From contig JALRAW010000008.1 of NCBI GenBank assembly GCA_023257975.1, positions 1 through 7,955 of the forward strand: a stretch of 7,955 nt of DNA, read 5' to 3'. The DNA comes from Candidatus Fonsibacter sp. Its GTDB lineage: Bacteria > Pseudomonadota > Alphaproteobacteria > Pelagibacterales > Pelagibacteraceae. The notes under the pieces were generated by a model, which had not been told where the DNA came from, searched no databases, and worked only from the letters and a program-made list of their open reading frames with translations. Position numbers and translations under genes: made by a program. Within the stretch, counting starts at the first letter, position 1; every line of letters begins with the position of its first letter. Of this stretch, positions 7,425 through 7,955 are shown piece by piece.

Positions 7425-7556
7425 TTATTTTATTTTGTAAGTTACCCAACCAGTTCGGTGTTTTTCAATCCAGTCTACCAACGCTTTTTCAAAACCAATG
7501 TCTTTTCCAGCTTTTTCACTTTCAATCCATTTGTGTTTCATTATTTCATTCTTCAT
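7425..7556 (-). CDS. Small uncharacterised protein, possibly truncated at its 5' end
   Basis: I do not recognise this protein. The preferred start is the ATG at 7556, giving 43 residues that begin MKNEIMKHKWIESEKAG and end HRTGWVTYKIK. The frame is open further up to an ATG at 7619, but that would put the first codons inside a strong hairpin terminator, so the 64-codon version is unlikely unless the upstream DNA is itself joined on. The protein is charged, probably helical, with repeated E/K and three Trp (W32, W46 and W54 in the long numbering), and has no signal peptide or membrane segment. It ends one base before the tyrosinase-like ATG, so the two are probably co-transcribed in the source genome. 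A small conserved Bacteroidota protein is my best guess; no function is proposed. Confidence 0.5.
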   Translation of the reverse strand: MKNEIMKHKWIESEKAGKDIGFEKALVDWIEKHRTGWVTYKIK

Positions 7557-7605
7557 GTCAATAAACTTGGAATAAATACACTTCTTGGTCATAGACATAT
7601 ATAGT

Positions 7606-7630
7606 AAAAAACCCGCCATAAAAGGCGGGT
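7606..7630 (-). terminator. Rho-independent terminator after purM
   Basis: On the minus strand, ACCCGCC (7630-7624), a TTTTAT loop and GGCGGGT (7617-7611) form a perfect seven-pair GC-rich stem, followed directly by TTTTT (7610-7606). It begins five bases after the purM stop. The T-tract is only on the minus-strand side, so it terminates purM transcription. It also means the small ORF downstream should need its own promoter, if the two are really adjacent in nature. Confidence 0.9.
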
Positions 7631-7635
7631 CAACT

Positions 7636-7833
7636 TTAAATAATTTTTACTTCACATTTTCCACTCTCTACATGTCCAATAATATAAGACTTATAATTTA
7701 AACTTTTACTTTCTTTTAAAAATTTATCCGCATACTTCTTATTCATTATAAATACCATACCAATACCCATATTAAATACGTGATACATTTCTTCATCACT
7801 AACCTTACCACACTTCTGTATAAATTCAAATTT
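7636..7833 (-). pseudogene. purM: C-terminal fragment of phosphoribosylformylglycinamidine cyclo-ligase (PurM)
   Basis: Reading from about 7830 to the TAA at 7638-7636 gives FEFIQKCGKVSDEEMYHVFN, then MGIGMVFIMNKKYADKF, and ends IGHVESGKCEVKII. This is the conserved C-terminal part of AIR synthetase, which closes the imidazole ring of aminoimidazole ribonucleotide in purine synthesis; the F-N-M-G-I-G-M-V motif and the final I-G-x-V motif are diagnostic. About 64 of roughly 340 residues are present. Immediately upstream the frame hits a TAA (7836-7834), and the DNA beyond it encodes a cyclase on the other strand, so the gene is broken by a join. It is more AT-rich than the argD piece, so it may come from another organism. 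It is followed by a strong terminator. Confidence 0.9.
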
Positions 7834-7955
7834 TTAAACTCCTATTTGAGTAAAGTGGGACCCGTCATACACAAAAACAATGGATTTATTGACAAATATA
7901 TAGGCGATGCCATCATGGCCTTATTTGAAAAGTCTGCCGATGATGCTGTACAAGC
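7825..7955 (+). CDS. Internal fragment of a class III adenylate/guanylate cyclase catalytic domain
   Basis: The plus frame through 7831 encodes FLNSYLSKVGPVIHKNNGFI and continues DKYIGDAIMALFEKSADDAV to the window edge. This is the core of class III nucleotidyl cyclases: the G-G/N-F-I-D-K-Y-I-G-D-A-I-M-A-L-F block contains the second metal-binding aspartate (in Y-I-G-D), and D-A-V-Q-A begins the next helix. Such enzymes make cAMP or cGMP from ATP or GTP. Only about 40 residues are visible; the first metal aspartate region, any sensor domain and the substrate-specificity residues are outside. Upstream the frame runs into purM antisense DNA, so the true 5' part is absent. The gene runs off the right edge. 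Fold assignment is firm; substrate is unknown. Confidence 0.85.

Noticed and set aside
7557..7619. Upstream start for the small ORF at 7619 (64 residues)
   Set aside because: The start codon and first residues would lie within the perfect GC-rich terminator hairpin of purM; the ATG at 7556 is more likely.
1..7955. tRNA/rRNA genes, CRISPR arrays, insertion sequences, integrase or attachment sites, defence or toxin-antitoxin genes
   Set aside because: No tRNA-like cloverleaf, rRNA segment, spaced direct repeats, terminal inverted repeats or transposase/recombinase coding was recognised by reading both strands. The frequent A/T runs are expected from base composition.

Overview
The window is a compact, AT-rich bacterial operon on the minus strand (about positions 1-6090) joined to about 1.9 kb of short pieces from unrelated genes (about 6090-7955). 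The left part looks like a streamlined alphaproteobacterium, most likely the SAR11/Pelagibacterales group. The reasons are very low GC, a strong preference for A/T-ending codons, almost no intergenic space, 1-4 nt start/stop overlaps, and the order (ctaA)-rplM-rpsI-argC-hom-glpX-recJ. Parts of that order are familiar from alphaproteobacteria. Marine or freshwater origin cannot be decided from the sequence.

Left region, read along the minus strand from 6095 down to 1: the last residues of a COX15-type heme A synthase (ctaA), a short gap with a plausible promoter, ribosomal proteins uL13 (rplM) and uS9 (rpsI), a small stem-loop, ArgC (arginine synthesis), homoserine dehydrogenase with a C-terminal ACT domain (hom), class II fructose-1,6-bisphosphatase (glpX, gluconeogenesis), and RecJ (5'-3' single-strand exonuclease), which runs off the left edge. 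argC/hom, hom/glpX and glpX/recJ overlap at start/stop codons, so translation is probably coupled. These are ordinary housekeeping genes in a growth-linked operon.

Right region: base and codon use change abruptly at about 6090, and all the genes are partial or fused. In order there is an argD truncated near its C-terminus and fused in frame to the ctaA tail; the last residues of a second, Bacteroidota-like argC fused in frame to the Tat-signal N-terminus of a probable tyrosinase; a small uncharacterised ORF; a strong hairpin terminator; the C-terminus of purM; and, on the opposite strand, a piece of a class III nucleotidyl cyclase. At least three gene-internal joins lie within about 1.75 kb, and each falls at a short stretch compatible with both partners. 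The simplest reading is a chimeric molecule or misassembly (for example multiple-displacement-amplification, library or contig chimerism) joining a SAR11-like genome to Bacteroidota and other DNA. It does not look like a natural locus.

No RNA gene, CRISPR array, insertion sequence, phage gene or defence system was seen, and no stretch over 300 bases lacks coding sequence. I found no credible undescribed biological system. The most useful observation is the mosaic itself, because its fusion ORFs could be mistaken for new multidomain proteins.
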